Assembly: GCF_000733125.1 (NCBI RefSeq)
Contig: NZ_JPHU01000002.1
Span: forward strand, 310,001-374,000
Direction: 5' to 3'
Source of the DNA: Parvularcula oceani
GTDB lineage: Bacteria; Pseudomonadota; Alphaproteobacteria; Caulobacterales; Parvularculaceae
DNA: 64,000 nt
Shown here: one piece after another, positions 43,843 to 52,984 of the stretch
How positions within the stretch are numbered: position 1 is the first letter of the stretch
How the letters are laid out: every line of letters starts with the position of its first letter
Program-made: the position numbers and the translations under genes
Notes under the pieces: generated by a model
Told to the model about the DNA's origin: nothing
Seen by the model: the letters and a program-made list of their open reading frames with translations, nothing else
Databases searched by the model: none

Positions 43843-46149
43843 TCAAGCGCCCGCGCCCTGCGCCCAGTCCCTGTGCTCGCGGTCGAGCTCATAGGCCGCC
43901 ATCGCGGCGAGGGTGAGGATGTCGCCCACCTGAACGCCGGTCTGGACGATCTGCACCGGGCGCGAGAGGCCGAGCAGCACGGGGCCGATCACGGTGGCCC
44001 CGCCGATCTCGGAGAGGAGCTTGGTCGAGATGCCGCCCGAATGCAGGCCGGGCGTGATCAGGATATTGGCCGGCCCGGTCAGCCGGGCGAAGGGATAGAT
44101 CGCGCGGACCCGGTCATTGAGGGCCATGCGCGGCGTCATCTCGCCTTCATATTCGAAATCGACGTCGTCGCGCGCATCGAGCGCCCGCACCGCGCCCGAC
44201 ACCCTGTGCATGTGGGGCGTGTCGGGATTGCCGAAATTGGAATGGCTGACAAAGGCGACGCGCGGCGTGAAGCCGAGCTGCCGGACGGCATGGGCGACCT
44301 GGACCGCGATATCGGCGAGCTCTTCCGAGGTCGGCAGCTCGGCGATGGTCGTGTCCGCCATGAACACCGTGCGCCCGCGCGCGAGGATCGCCGACATGCC
44401 GATCAGCCGCTCGCCGGGCCGCGGGTCGAGGGCCAGCTGCACATTGTTGAGCGCGACATTGTAGTGCCGCGTCACGCCGGTCACCATGCCGTCGGCATGG
44501 CCATGGGCCAGCATGCAGGCGGCGAAGACATTGCGGTCCTGATTGACCAGGCGCCGGCAGTCCCGCTCCAGATAGCCCCGGCGCTGCAGCCGGTCGTAGA
44601 GGAAGTCGATATAGACCTGGTTGTTCGCGCTCTCGCGGGCATTCCAGACCTCGAGCGGGCCGCGCGGGTCGAGGCCGAGCCGCTCCATCGTGCGGCGGAC
44701 ATTGTCGTCGCGGCCGATCAGGATGGCCTGGCCGAGGCCCTGGTTCTGGAACTGGTAGGCGGCGCGGACGACGACCTCTTCCTCGCCTTCGGCGAAGACG
44801 ATCCGCTTTTGCGGCTTGTTCGACTTCACGCTGGCATAGATCTTCTGCAGGAAGCCCGCAGACGGATCGAGGCGCGTGGCGAGGTTCGCCGAATAGGCCT
44901 CGATGTTCTCGATCGGCTTGCGCGCCACGCCGGTCTCGCAGGCGGCTTTCGCCACCGCCGGCGGCACGGCGGCGATCAGGCGCGGATCGAAGGGCGTGGG
45001 GATGATGTAGCCCGGGCCGTATTGCAGGCGCTTGCCATAGGCGACGGCGACCTCGTCGGGCACGTCCTCGCGGGCGAGGCCTGCCAGAGCGCGCGCGCAG
45101 GCGGCCTTCATCTCCTCGTTGATCGTGCGGGCGCGCACATCGAGGGCGCCCCGGAAGATGTAGGGAAAGCCGAGGACGTTGTTGACCTGATTGGGATAGT
45201 CCGAGCGCCCCGTCGCCATGATCGCATCGCCCCGCACTTCGGCGACCTGCTCGGGCGTGATCTCGGGCGTGGGGTTCGCCATGGCGAAGATGATCGGGTT
45301 CTTGGCCATGGACCGGACCATGGCTTGCGTGATCGCGCCGCCGACCGACAGGCCGATCGCGACATCGGCGCCGTCCATCGCCTCTGCCAAACTGCGCTTG
45401 TCGGTGTCGACCGCATGGGCCGACTGCCACTGGTTCACGTGCTCGGTGCGGCCGGCATAGATCACGCCGCGGCTGTCGCAGACGAGGACGTTCTCGTGCT
45501 TCACGCCGAGCGACTTGATCAGGCCGACGACAGAGAGGGCCGAGGAGCCCGCCCCGGACACCGCGACCTTCACCTCGCCGATGGATTTCCCGGTGATGTC
45601 GAGCGCGTTGAGGAGCCCCGCGGCGGCGATGATGGCGGTCCCGTGCTGGTCGTCGTGGAAGACCGGGATGTCCATCAGCTCCTTGAGGCGCTCCTCGATA
45701 TAGAAGCTGTCGGGGGCCTGGATGTCCTCGAGATTGATGCCGCCGAAGGAGGGGCCGAGATGCTTGACCGCGTCGATGAAGGCGTCGGGGTCCTCGGTGT
45801 CGACCTCGAGATCGATCGAATCGATGTCGGCGAAGCGCTTGAAGAGGACGGACTTGCCTTCCATCACCGGCTTGGAGGCCAGGGCGCCGAGATTGCCGAG
45901 GCCCAGGATCGCCGTGCCGTTCGAGATCACGGCGACCATATTGCCCTTGGCCGTCAGGTCGTAGGCGCTGTCGGGGTCCTGGGCGATCCGCTGCACCGGA
46001 ACGGCGACGCCCGGCGAATAGGCGAGCGAGAGATCCCGCTGCGTCGCCATGGGCTTGGTCGGCGTGACCTCCAGCTTGCCGGGCTTGCCCCGGCGGTGGA
46101 AATCGAGCGCCTCTTCGTCGGTGAACTTGGAAGTCGTGTCGTCGGCCAT
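43843..46149 (-). CDS. maeB: NADP-dependent malic enzyme (malic enzyme - phosphotransacetylase hybrid)
   Basis: Oxidative decarboxylation of malate to pyruvate with NADP+. 768 residues. N-terminal malic domain with LAYSPGVAVPV, FHDDQHGTAI and NAD(P) site SGAGSSALSVVG; from about residue 440 a phosphotransacetylase-like domain (RIVFAEGEEEVVVRAAYQ ...), known in this family as a regulatory part that responds to acetyl-CoA. Start at MADDTTSKF; an ATG four codons upstream is equally possible. With aceA and phaZ it supports growth on acetate/PHB. Confidence 0.95.
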   Translation of the reverse strand: MADDTTSKFTDEEALDFHRRGKPGKLEVTPTKPMATQRDLSLAYSPGVAVPVQRIAQDPDSAYDLTAKGNMVAVISNGTAILGLGNLGALASKPVMEGKSVLFKRFADIDSIDLEVDTEDPDAFIDAVKHLGPSFGGINLEDIQAPDSFYIEERLKELMDIPVFHDDQHGTAIIAAAGLLNALDITGKSIGEVKVAVSGAGSSALSVVGLIKSLGVKHENVLVCDSRGVIYAGRTEHVNQWQSAHAVDTDKRSLAEAMDGADVAIGLSVGGAITQAMVRSMAKNPIIFAMANPTPEITPEQVAEVRGDAIMATGRSDYPNQVNNVLGFPYIFRGALDVRARTINEEMKAACARALAGLAREDVPDEVAVAYGKRLQYGPGYIIPTPFDPRLIAAVPPAVAKAACETGVARKPIENIEAYSANLATRLDPSAGFLQKIYASVKSNKPQKRIVFAEGEEEVVVRAAYQFQNQGLGQAILIGRDDNVRRTMERLGLDPRGPLEVWNARESANNQVYIDFLYDRLQRRGYLERDCRRLVNQDRNVFAACMLAHGHADGMVTGVTRHYNVALNNVQLALDPRPGERLIGMSAILARGRTVFMADTTIAELPTSEELADIAVQVAHAVRQLGFTPRVAFVSHSNFGNPDTPHMHRVSGAVRALDARDDVDFEYEGEMTPRMALNDRVRAIYPFARLTGPANILITPGLHSGGISTKLLSEIGGATVIGPVLLGLSRPVQIVQTGVQVGDILTLAAMAAYELDREHRDWAQGAGA

Positions 46150-46213
46150 GGCGAATCGCATAGCCCGCCCCGGCAGGCGGGGCTAGCCGCGAAGCTCACT
46201 TCGGCGCGGGCGG

Positions 46214-47659
46214 TCAACGGCTCCAGAAGCTGCGGGTGAAGATCACCAGAAGGGTGAAGAATTCGAGCCGGCCGGCAATCATCTCGAGGCTCAGCGTGAT
46301 CTTCGCGCCGTCGGGCAGGGGCGCGAAATTCCCGGCGGGGCCGACAATGGGTCCGAGGCCCGGCCCGACATTGGCGACGGCCGTGGCGCTGGCGGTGACG
46401 GCTGTGACGATGTCGAGACCCATGACCGACAGGACGAGGGCGCCGGCCGCCACCGTGATCAGGAACAGGATCAGGAACGCAAGGATCGACACTGCCGTTT
46501 CGGTATCGACATGATGACCGTTATAGTTCACCGGCACGACGCGGGATGGGCTGATGAGCTTTTTCAGGTGGACCGAGACCAGGAGCGCCAGAATCTGCAG
46601 CCGGTAGATCTTGATGCCCCCCGCGGTCGAACCCGAGCAGCCCCCGACAAAGGTCAGAAGGAAGAAGGCGCCCACGGCAGGCGCGCCCCACAGCGTGTAG
46701 TCGGCGCTGGCATAGCCGGTGGTGGTGACAACCGACACGACGTTGAAGGCCGCGGCGGTCATGGCCTCGCCAAGAGTGATCCCCGCCTGGCCCGACAGCC
46801 AGAAGCCGAGCGCCATCGAGCAGACGGCGAGGAAGAGAACGAAGGCGGCGACCTGCGCATCCGCCACGATATCGCGGGCGCTGACGTCGAGCGCGCGGAT
46901 ATAGACGACGAAGGGCAGGGCGGCGAGGATCATGAACAGGATCGCCGCCCAGGACATGGCGGGATCGCGGAAATGGCCGAAGGAGGCGTCATGGGTGGAA
47001 TAGCCGCCCGTGGAGATGGTCGTCATGGCGTGGTTGAGGGCGTCGAACCCGCTCATGCCGAGGAGGTCGTAGACGGCGGTGCAGGCGATGGTCAGCGCGA
47101 GGTAGAGGGCGACGATCCAGCGCACGATATCGATCGGATTGCCGAGCACCTTGTCCGAGCGGTCGGAGTTCTCCGTCTGGAAAAGCTGCATCCCCGCGAC
47201 CCGCATGAAGGGCAGCAGCGAGATCGCCATCACGATGATGCCGATCCCGCCGAGCCATTGCAGGAAGGATCGCCACAGGAGGAGGCCGTCGGGCAGATGA
47301 TCGAGGCCGGTCAGCACCGTCGACCCGGTCGTCGTGAAGCCTGACACGGCTTCGAACCACGCATCCACCGGCGACAGGCCCGCCCCCAGGAAGGGAATGG
47401 CCGCGAAGGCAGGGAGGATCAGCCAGGCGAGGGCGGTGCACAAGAAGGCCTGCCGCCGGTCGAGCTCGAAATTCCCCGGCCGGTACCCGATCAGGACGCA
47501 GCCCGTTCCGACGAAGAAGGTGAGGAAGAGGGCGACCTCGATGGCTGGCAGGTCGGCCCGCCCGTGCACCAGCTCGATGACGAAGGGCAGCATCATCATC
47601 ACCGCCAGGATGACGAGCAGCATGCCGATGACGCGGACGACCGGGGCGTAGTAATGCAT
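46214..47659 (-). CDS. trkH: TrkH-family potassium uptake protein
   Basis: 481-residue inner-membrane K+ transporter with about ten helices and four pore-loop repeats. Selectivity-filter segments: TTTGST (about 110), STGGYS (about 218), TTTGYA (about 297) and NVGPGL (about 430), plus GGCSGSTAGGIK. It needs the peripheral TrkA regulator, which is not in the window. Follows the SNase gene by 91 bp, same strand. Confidence 0.94.
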   Translation of the reverse strand: MHYYAPVVRVIGMLLVILAVMMMLPFVIELVHGRADLPAIEVALFLTFFVGTGCVLIGYRPGNFELDRRQAFLCTALAWLILPAFAAIPFLGAGLSPVDAWFEAVSGFTTTGSTVLTGLDHLPDGLLLWRSFLQWLGGIGIIVMAISLLPFMRVAGMQLFQTENSDRSDKVLGNPIDIVRWIVALYLALTIACTAVYDLLGMSGFDALNHAMTTISTGGYSTHDASFGHFRDPAMSWAAILFMILAALPFVVYIRALDVSARDIVADAQVAAFVLFLAVCSMALGFWLSGQAGITLGEAMTAAAFNVVSVVTTTGYASADYTLWGAPAVGAFFLLTFVGGCSGSTAGGIKIYRLQILALLVSVHLKKLISPSRVVPVNYNGHHVDTETAVSILAFLILFLITVAAGALVLSVMGLDIVTAVTASATAVANVGPGLGPIVGPAGNFAPLPDGAKITLSLEMIAGRLEFFTLLVIFTRSFWSR

Positions 47660-47750
47660 GAAGAGCTTCCTGCGCGCTCAGGCGAGAGGGCCGGATCGGG
47701 AAGACCCCGGCCTGCTGGCGAGACGCGGCTGAACCCGGATGGGTGCCATG

Positions 47751-48428
47751 TCAGGATCCGGGCGCATAGCGCCATCCGGCGCTGCGCGCTTCCTCGTCGC
47801 TGCAGAACCGGGTGATGCCGGGCAGGGCGGCGACTTGGCGGTAATCGGCATCGGTGGGCACGAAATAGAGCCGCGCTCCTTCCTCGGACACGCCGATCAC
47901 GGGGCAGGCCTGCGGGGAGGCGTTCTCCGCTGGCAGGCGTTCGCCTTCGAGCCAGCGGGCCGGGGCGACATGCTCGCCGCGCCAGACGCCGAGATGCGCT
48001 GCCTTCGCCGTCTGCGCCGCCTGCCTGAAGGCATAGGGCGCGCCGGGGTCCGGATAGGCATAGCCGTCATGGATCTGCAGCTCGGCGAGCGACGATCCGC
48101 CGACATGGCAGACGAGTTCGCTGCGCCTCTCCGGCGCGGCTTCGCAGTGGAGGGGATCGAGCTTGATCCGCTTGTCGAGCGCCAGCGCAGCGTCGAGACC
48201 GCAAGGGTAGAGATGGGTTCCCGAAAGGCAGCGCTGCCCGAGCTCGGGGGCGTCGATGCCGTAGAGGTCGTGGAGGCGGCCATGCCACGCCACCGTGTCG
48301 CCATCGACGATCCTGATGCCCTCGTCCGGCGGCACTGCGGGATCCGGACTGCGGCCAAGGCCGATCAGGCCGAAGCTGACCGCGGCGAGGGCGGCGAGGA
48401 GGATGGTCAGAAGAGGAAGCTTCGGCAT
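47751..48428 (-). CDS. Exported thermonuclease (SNase) family protein
   Basis: 225 residues. A signal anchor (LLTILLAALAAVSFGLIGLG) targets it to the periplasm. SNase domain motifs: I-V-D42-G-D44-T-V with Ca2+-binding Asp, and LYGIDAPELGQRC, then GVWRGEHV. Cysteines in the domain (CLSGTHLYPCG) suggest disulphides. The C-terminal 60 residues add an unassigned small domain (ITRFCSDEEARSAGW). Whether it is an active DNase/RNase is likely but unproven. Confidence 0.85.
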   Translation of the reverse strand: MPKLPLLTILLAALAAVSFGLIGLGRSPDPAVPPDEGIRIVDGDTVAWHGRLHDLYGIDAPELGQRCLSGTHLYPCGLDAALALDKRIKLDPLHCEAAPERRSELVCHVGGSSLAELQIHDGYAYPDPGAPYAFRQAAQTAKAAHLGVWRGEHVAPARWLEGERLPAENASPQACPVIGVSEEGARLYFVPTDADYRQVAALPGITRFCSDEEARSAGWRYAPGS

Positions 48429-48523
48429 CGGCGCCTTCGATCGAGCTGCGCGCGCATGCGCGAGATTCGCAACCGGAGGAAGGACGGGGTCTCTCCCGCT
48501 TCGGTCGTTGCAGAGTTAGGGGG

Positions 48524-48540
48524 CTGCTGCTGCTGCTGCT
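48524..48540. repeat. Short CTG trinucleotide repeat
   Basis: Five and two-thirds copies of CTG in the 196 bp divergent spacer between the SNase and NifU-type genes, about 85 bp upstream of the latter. Nothing else is clear in that spacer. Confidence 0.6.
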
Positions 48541-48624
48541 AGGGCCGGAACCGGTTTTCCTCGCGGTGCCCGTGCGCGATGCGGGGAGCTTGCGCCCAGC
48601 GGCGCTCCCGCCCACATCCCGGCT

Positions 48625-49206
48625 ATGTTCATCGAGACCGCACCCACCCCGAACCCGCAAAGCCTGAAATTCCTGCCCGGCCAGCCCGTGCTCGGCGAGG
48701 GCGTGCTCGGCATGGACTTTCCCACTCCCGGCACCGCCAAGCCGAGCCCGCTGGCCACGGCCCTCTACGATGTGGACGGGGTCACCGGCGTCTATCTCGG
48801 CGCGGACTTCGTCACCGTGACCAAGGATCCTTCGGTCGAGTGGACCCATATCAAGCCCGCGCTTCTGGGCACGATCGCCGACTATCTGGCCGCCGGCATT
48901 CCGGTCGTGGACCAGGGCGCGGTCGAGGAGAGCCCCGCGGGCAGCGCCGACGACTATGAAGGCGAGGACAAGGAGATCGTCGAGCAGATCGTCGAGCTTC
49001 TCGACACCCGGGTCCGCCCTGCCGTGGCGCAGGACGGCGGCGACATCGTCTTCCACAAATTCGTGCCGGGCGACGGCATCGTCTATCTCACCATGCGCGG
49101 CTCCTGCGCGGGATGCCCCTCTTCGACCATGACGCTGAAATCGGGCATCGAGAACCTCCTGCGCCACTACGTGCCGGAGGTGACGTCGGTCGAGGCGGTC
49201 GGCTAG
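48625..49206 (+). CDS. NfuA/NifU-type iron-sulphur cluster carrier
   Basis: 193 residues. N-terminal Nfu domain (MFIETAPTPNPQSLKFLPG, 1-90) and C-terminal NifU domain with Cys161 and Cys164 in C-A-G-C, which bind a [4Fe-4S] cluster at the dimer interface. Delivers clusters to target enzymes, in mitochondria-like fashion (Nfu1). First of a plus-strand row with the nitroreductase-like gene, tsaB, rimI and fur, an order common in alphaproteobacteria. Confidence 0.93.
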   Translation: MFIETAPTPNPQSLKFLPGQPVLGEGVLGMDFPTPGTAKPSPLATALYDVDGVTGVYLGADFVTVTKDPSVEWTHIKPALLGTIADYLAAGIPVVDQGAVEESPAGSADDYEGEDKEIVEQIVELLDTRVRPAVAQDGGDIVFHKFVPGDGIVYLTMRGSCAGCPSSTMTLKSGIENLLRHYVPEVTSVEAVG

Positions 49207-49261
49207 GGGCAGCACCCACGGGCCGGATCGTCTCCGGCCGCCGACAGCCAGGAGATCCGCG

Positions 49262-49861
49262 ATGACATCAGCGCATGCCCCCCTCGCCGACGCCGCGATG
49301 GATCAGCTCTTCCGCGAGGCGCGCACCCATAATGCCTGGGAGGACAGGGAGGTCCCGGAGACCCTGCTGCGGGCGCTCTACGACCTGATGAAATGGGCGC
49401 CGACCTCCGCCAATGGGCAGCCGGGGCGCTATCTCTTCCTGACGAGCCCGGAGGCCAAGGAAAGGCTGCGTCCTTTCCTGATCGAATCGAATGTCGAGAA
49501 GACGATGACGGCGCCGGTCGTCTGCCTCGTCGGCTATGACCTCGAATTCTACGAGCACCTGCCGACGCAGTTCCCCCACACCGATGCCAAGTCCTGGTTC
49601 GAGGGCAATGACGCCCTGATCGAGGAGACGGCGATGCGCAACGGCTCGATGCAGGGCGCCTATCTCATTCTCGCGGCCCGAGCGCTCGGGCTCGATTGCG
49701 GGCCGATGTCCGGCTTCGACCGCCAGGGCGCGACGGAAGAGTTCTTCGCGGGCCGGAAGGTGCATGCGAACTTCCTGTGCAATCTCGGCTACGGCACGGA
49801 GGAGAACCTCTTCGAGCGCGGCCCGCGCCTGAGCTTCGACGAGGCGGCGCAGATTCTCTGA
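49262..49861 (+). CDS. RutE/NfsB-type nitroreductase (malonic-semialdehyde-reductase-like)
   Basis: 199-residue flavoprotein of the nitroreductase superfamily. ARTHNAWEDREVPETLL, MKWAPTSANGQPGRYLFL and GLDCGPMSGFDRQGATEEFF match the RutE/YdfG-like branch, which reduces malonic semialdehyde or related aldehydes with NADPH/FMN. No other rut genes are near, so the pyrimidine-breakdown role is uncertain. tsaB starts 1 bp after its stop. Confidence 0.88.
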   Translation: MTSAHAPLADAAMDQLFREARTHNAWEDREVPETLLRALYDLMKWAPTSANGQPGRYLFLTSPEAKERLRPFLIESNVEKTMTAPVVCLVGYDLEFYEHLPTQFPHTDAKSWFEGNDALIEETAMRNGSMQGAYLILAARALGLDCGPMSGFDRQGATEEFFAGRKVHANFLCNLGYGTEENLFERGPRLSFDEAAQIL

Positions 49862-49862
49862 C

Positions 49863-50498
49863 GTGACCGCCGCCGGCCCCCTTCTCGCTCTCGATACCTG
49901 CCTCGCCGCCTGCTCGGCGGCGCTCCTGCGCGAGGACGGTGCCGTCTTCGCGCGGTCGGAGGTGATCGGCACGGGCCATTCCGAGCGCATCGCGCCCATG
50001 GTGGAAGAGCTGCTCGCCGAGGCCGGGGTCGAGGCGGCTGCGCTCACCCGCATCGCCGCGACCGTCGGTCCCGGCTCGTTCATGGGCACGCGCGTCGGGA
50101 TCAGCCTCGCTAAGGGCCTGGCCCTGCCGCGCCGCCTGCCGACCGTGCCGGTCTCGACGCTCAGGGGCTTCGCCCTGTCCGCTGCCGGTCCGGCCTGCGT
50201 GCTGATCGATGCGCGGCGGGGACAGGCCTATGTCCAGCGCTTCGGGGCGGGCGGAGCGCCCTTGGGCGGACCCGAACTCCTGCCCCATGCCGAGGCCGTA
50301 AAGCGGGTTCGAAGCGGGGCCCGGATTGTGGGAACCGGTCTTCGCGCGATTCTCGCTCAGGAGGGAGCGGGCGACGAGATGACGGCGCCGGACCCCGAAC
50401 GGATCGCGCGCTGGGCGGAGGCGGCGCCGCCCGCTCCGCTGCGTCCGCTCTATCTGCGGCCGCCCGACGCCAAGGCGCCGTCCCGGGCGCCGCTGTGA
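49863..50498 (+). CDS. tsaB: tRNA threonylcarbamoyladenosine biosynthesis protein TsaB
   Basis: Non-catalytic partner of TsaD in making t6A37 on ANN-decoding tRNAs. 211 residues: LLALDTCLAACSAALL at the N-terminus, GPGSFMGTRVGISLAKGLAL (the characteristic GPGSFTGxR segment) and VLIDARRGQAYVQRF. Starts with GTG one base after the preceding stop. rimI overlaps its end by 4 bp. Confidence 0.93.
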   Translation: MTAAGPLLALDTCLAACSAALLREDGAVFARSEVIGTGHSERIAPMVEELLAEAGVEAAALTRIAATVGPGSFMGTRVGISLAKGLALPRRLPTVPVSTLRGFALSAAGPACVLIDARRGQAYVQRFGAGGAPLGGPELLPHAEAVKRVRSGARIVGTGLRAILAQEGAGDEMTAPDPERIARWAEAAPPAPLRPLYLRPPDAKAPSRAPL

Positions 50499-50929
50499 GG
50501 CCGGCCCGCCTGATCGACGCGCCGCGCCTCGCCGCCCTGCACGAGACCTGCTTTCCCGACAGCCCCTGGGACGAGGCCTATTGGCAGGACGCGGTCATGC
50601 TGACCGTGGTCGAGGTCGCCGAGCAGGGGCTCTGCCAGCTGCGCGTCGCGGCGGACGAGGCCGAGGTGATGACGATCTGCGTGGCGCCCGAAGCCCGCGG
50701 GCAGGGCCTCGGGCGCATGCTCCTCCGCGCTGCTGCGGCGAGGGCTCATGGCGCGGGCGCGGACCGGTTGTTCCTCGAAGTGGCCGTGGAAAATGCTCCC
50801 GCCCGATCCCTTTACGCGAAGCTCGGCTTCAAGGCCGTCGGACTGCGAAAGGGCTATTATGCCGCCGGCGGCGACGCGCTCGTCCTGGCGCGGGATCTTC
50901 CGCTTGAAGAGCCGGGCGCGGGCGACTAA
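50495..50929 (+). CDS. rimI: Ribosomal-protein-alanine N-acetyltransferase RimI-type (GNAT)
   Basis: 144-residue GNAT-fold acetyltransferase. The acetyl-CoA motif is V-A-P-E-A-R-G-Q-G-L-G-R-M-L-L, followed by FLEVAVENAPARSLYAKLGF and VGLRKGYY, the RimI pattern. RimI acetylates the N-terminal alanine of bS18. GTG start overlapping the tsaB stop (GTGA). Position between tsaB and fur is conserved in the class. Confidence 0.9.
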   Translation: MRPARLIDAPRLAALHETCFPDSPWDEAYWQDAVMLTVVEVAEQGLCQLRVAADEAEVMTICVAPEARGQGLGRMLLRAAAARAHGAGADRLFLEVAVENAPARSLYAKLGFKAVGLRKGYYAAGGDALVLARDLPLEEPGAGD

Positions 50930-50939
50930 TCCTCTTTTC

Positions 50940-51365
50940 ATGGACCGCATCGAGAAGATCTGCGTCGAGAAGGGCCTCCGCATGACCGGCCAGCGCCGCG
51001 TCATCACCAAGGTGATGTCGGAGGCCGAGGATCATCCGGACGTCGAGGAAATCCACCGGCGCGCCTCGGAGATCGATCCGGGCATCTCGGTCGCGACGGT
51101 CTACCGGACCATGCGCCTGCTCGAGGATTACGACGTGGTGCAGCGCCACGACTTCCAGGACGGGCATGGCCGCGCCCGCTACGAGGAGGCGCGCCCAGAG
51201 CATCACGACCACCTGATCGACGTGCGATCGGGCGAGGTGATCGAATTCGTCAATGACGAGATCGAGCGCCTGCAGGAGAAGATCGCGCGCGAGCACGGCT
51301 TCAAGCTGGTCGATCACCGGCTCGAACTCTATGGCGTCCCGCTCAAGGACGGCGAAAAGGGCTGA
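50940..51365 (+). CDS. fur: Fur-family metal-responsive repressor
   Basis: 141 residues. Winged helix (about 1-80) with the recognition helix SVATVYRTMRLL; dimerisation domain with the metal ligands E-H-H-D-H (87-91). There is no C-terminal Cys-x-x-Cys zinc site, as in many alphaproteobacterial Fur/Mur proteins, and no haem-regulatory motif of the Irr type in the N-terminus. Whether it senses iron or manganese cannot be decided. The ATG is 10 bp after the rimI stop; a longer frame upstream is rimI read in another frame. Confidence 0.93.
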   Translation: MDRIEKICVEKGLRMTGQRRVITKVMSEAEDHPDVEEIHRRASEIDPGISVATVYRTMRLLEDYDVVQRHDFQDGHGRARYEEARPEHHDHLIDVRSGEVIEFVNDEIERLQEKIAREHGFKLVDHRLELYGVPLKDGEKG

Positions 51366-51385
51366 GCGCCGGGGCCTCTGCCCGC

Positions 51386-52123
51386 TCAGATATCGTCTCG
51401 CCAATGCGCCGTCGCCCAGGGCGCGGGGCGGGCGTGCTTATAGACCTTCTTGTACCAGCGCGCGGGCCATTCGCCGCGCGCCGCTTCGTCGATATCGGGA
51501 CGCCCCGTGAAGGCGACGACCCGCGCCTCCTTCGGCAGCGCCGGCTCCCGCCACCAGTTCTGCGGGAATGGCGGCACGAGGTCGTGCTTGAACGAGAGCG
51601 CCCAGCCCCCGGGCCAGAAGGCCATTTCCCCGATCTCGGCCGAGACATAGGCCTGCTCCGTCCGGTAGCGCGCCAGCACCGCGCCCGGATCCGCCTCGAA
51701 GCGGTCGTAGAGATGGGCGTGCATGCCGGGCCGGAAGCGGAAGACGGATGTGTTGGCCGCCTGCCGCCCGCGCTGGGTCCAGTTCTCCGCGACGCAGAAG
51801 GCGCCGGGCCTGTGCGTGAAGAAGGGGGCGAGGGATCCCGTGACGATCATGTCGAGGTCGAGGAACAGGACATCGCCCTCAAGCCCCGCCAGCGGATGCT
51901 GCCAGACCGAGAGCTTGCGCCACGGGCTTTGCGTCAACGCCTCGGGCAGCGAGATCGGCGGCAGGGGATGGGCCTCCACTTCCGGGCGCAGCCCTGCGGG
52001 ATCGTCGGTCAGGCAGACGAAGCGGAAGGGCTTTTCGAGATGGCGCGCCACCCCGGCATAGAGCCGGTTGACGTAAGGGGCCGGATAGCGCGTGCCCCAG
52101 CGCATGCAGAGGATGGTTCGCAT
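51386..52123 (-). CDS. Glycosyltransferase-like protein with DxD motif
   Basis: 245 residues, GT-A-fold type resembling GT8/capsule transferases: CMRWGTRYPAPYVNRLYAG at the N-terminus, LTDDPAGLRP, and D89-L-D91 in LFLDLDMIVTG, the metal/nucleotide-sugar site. No signal or membrane segment, so it acts in the cytoplasm. The upstream gene ends 2 bp before its ATG, so both are one unit. Sugar and acceptor unknown. Confidence 0.75.
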   Translation of the reverse strand: MRTILCMRWGTRYPAPYVNRLYAGVARHLEKPFRFVCLTDDPAGLRPEVEAHPLPPISLPEALTQSPWRKLSVWQHPLAGLEGDVLFLDLDMIVTGSLAPFFTHRPGAFCVAENWTQRGRQAANTSVFRFRPGMHAHLYDRFEADPGAVLARYRTEQAYVSAEIGEMAFWPGGWALSFKHDLVPPFPQNWWREPALPKEARVVAFTGRPDIDEAARGEWPARWYKKVYKHARPAPWATAHWRDDI

Positions 52124-52125
52124 GG

Positions 52126-52941
52126 TCAGGCCCGGTCCGTCCGCTCATGGGTGAAGAGGCCGCTCGGCACTCCGATCTTCCAGCCCGAGCGGCGCCAGAC
52201 GGGTCCGTTCCACTCCTTCTCGATGTCGGGATGGCCGTTGACGCGCCGCCGCGAAGGATGCGCCTCGGCATGGGCGAGGATGCGTTCGAGAAAGAAGTCC
52301 CGCCGAAGCATGATCGACTGGTTCGTCCAGGGCAAAGCTGCCGCCGAGACCAGATAGGTTCCTTCGTCCGAGCGGTCGATCAGCCCGCGGTGGTGCCGGT
52401 CGGCCTGTTCGTGCACATAGACGGCGCTTCCGGCCAGGCGCTTCGCCTTTCCGGGCCGCAGGCTGCGGCGCAGGAGGGGCAGCATGCCCTCGCCGTGATA
52501 GCGGGCATATTTCGCCCTGGTATCGAATTTCTGCCCCGGCTCCCGGACCGATCGCAGGCGCACGACCTGGGCCTGGCCCGACAGGAGCAGGCGGGTGGCG
52601 AGTTCGATCTGGCGCGCCGTCTCCTCCCGGTCCTCGACCAGAGGCAGGTCGTTTTCGAGAAGAAGGAGGAGTTCGGACTCCATGGCCGAGGCCATGGCCT
52701 TGAAGCCGCCCAGAATGCCGAGGTTCTCCGCGCTCCCGCGCCAGTCGAGGCCGAAGCGGGCCGCGAGGGCCGCAGCCTCCGCATCGGCGTCCTGGAAGAA
52801 GACCATCGCCTCGCCGAAAAGCTCGAACAGCCCGGCTGCCTGATAGCTTTCGAGCGCGCGGGCGAAATCCGCATAGCCCCGCCAGCACAGCATGCCGACG
52901 CCGCGCCTGTCCCTCTCAGCCCTGGTCTTGCCTGCTGCCAT
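52126..52941 (-). CDS. Putative glycosyltransferase-like protein, partner of the downstream DxD protein
   Basis: 271 residues and no confident family. GT-A-like features: an N-terminal strand-helix start (GVGMLCWRGYADFARALESY), FQDADAEA and the acidic LLLLENDLPLVED (91-104), which could serve as DxD equivalent. Also a basic stretch YVHEQADRHHRGLIDRSD. I choose MAAGKTRAER because longer versions overlap the divergent oxygenase gene. Forms an operon with the DxD transferase 2 bp downstream and is divergent from the 2-oxoglutarate oxygenase over 43 bp. Confidence 0.6.
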   Translation of the reverse strand: MAAGKTRAERDRRGVGMLCWRGYADFARALESYQAAGLFELFGEAMVFFQDADAEAAALAARFGLDWRGSAENLGILGGFKAMASAMESELLLLLENDLPLVEDREETARQIELATRLLLSGQAQVVRLRSVREPGQKFDTRAKYARYHGEGMLPLLRRSLRPGKAKRLAGSAVYVHEQADRHHRGLIDRSDEGTYLVSAAALPWTNQSIMLRRDFFLERILAHAEAHPSRRRVNGHPDIEKEWNGPVWRRSGWKIGVPSGLFTHERTDRA

Positions 52942-52984
52942 CGCCAGCGGTTTAAGACGGCCGCGACACAAAGGCCACGCGACC

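Noticed and set aside
46150-46213. Hairpin with AGCCC/GGGCT arms between maeB and trkH
   Set aside because: Bulged stem and no T-run on either strand; too weak to call a terminator.
43144-46239. Very long open frame opposite malic enzyme and ASCH genes
   Set aside because: It is an antisense shadow in GC-rich DNA; the minus strand holds a complete MaeB with all motifs.
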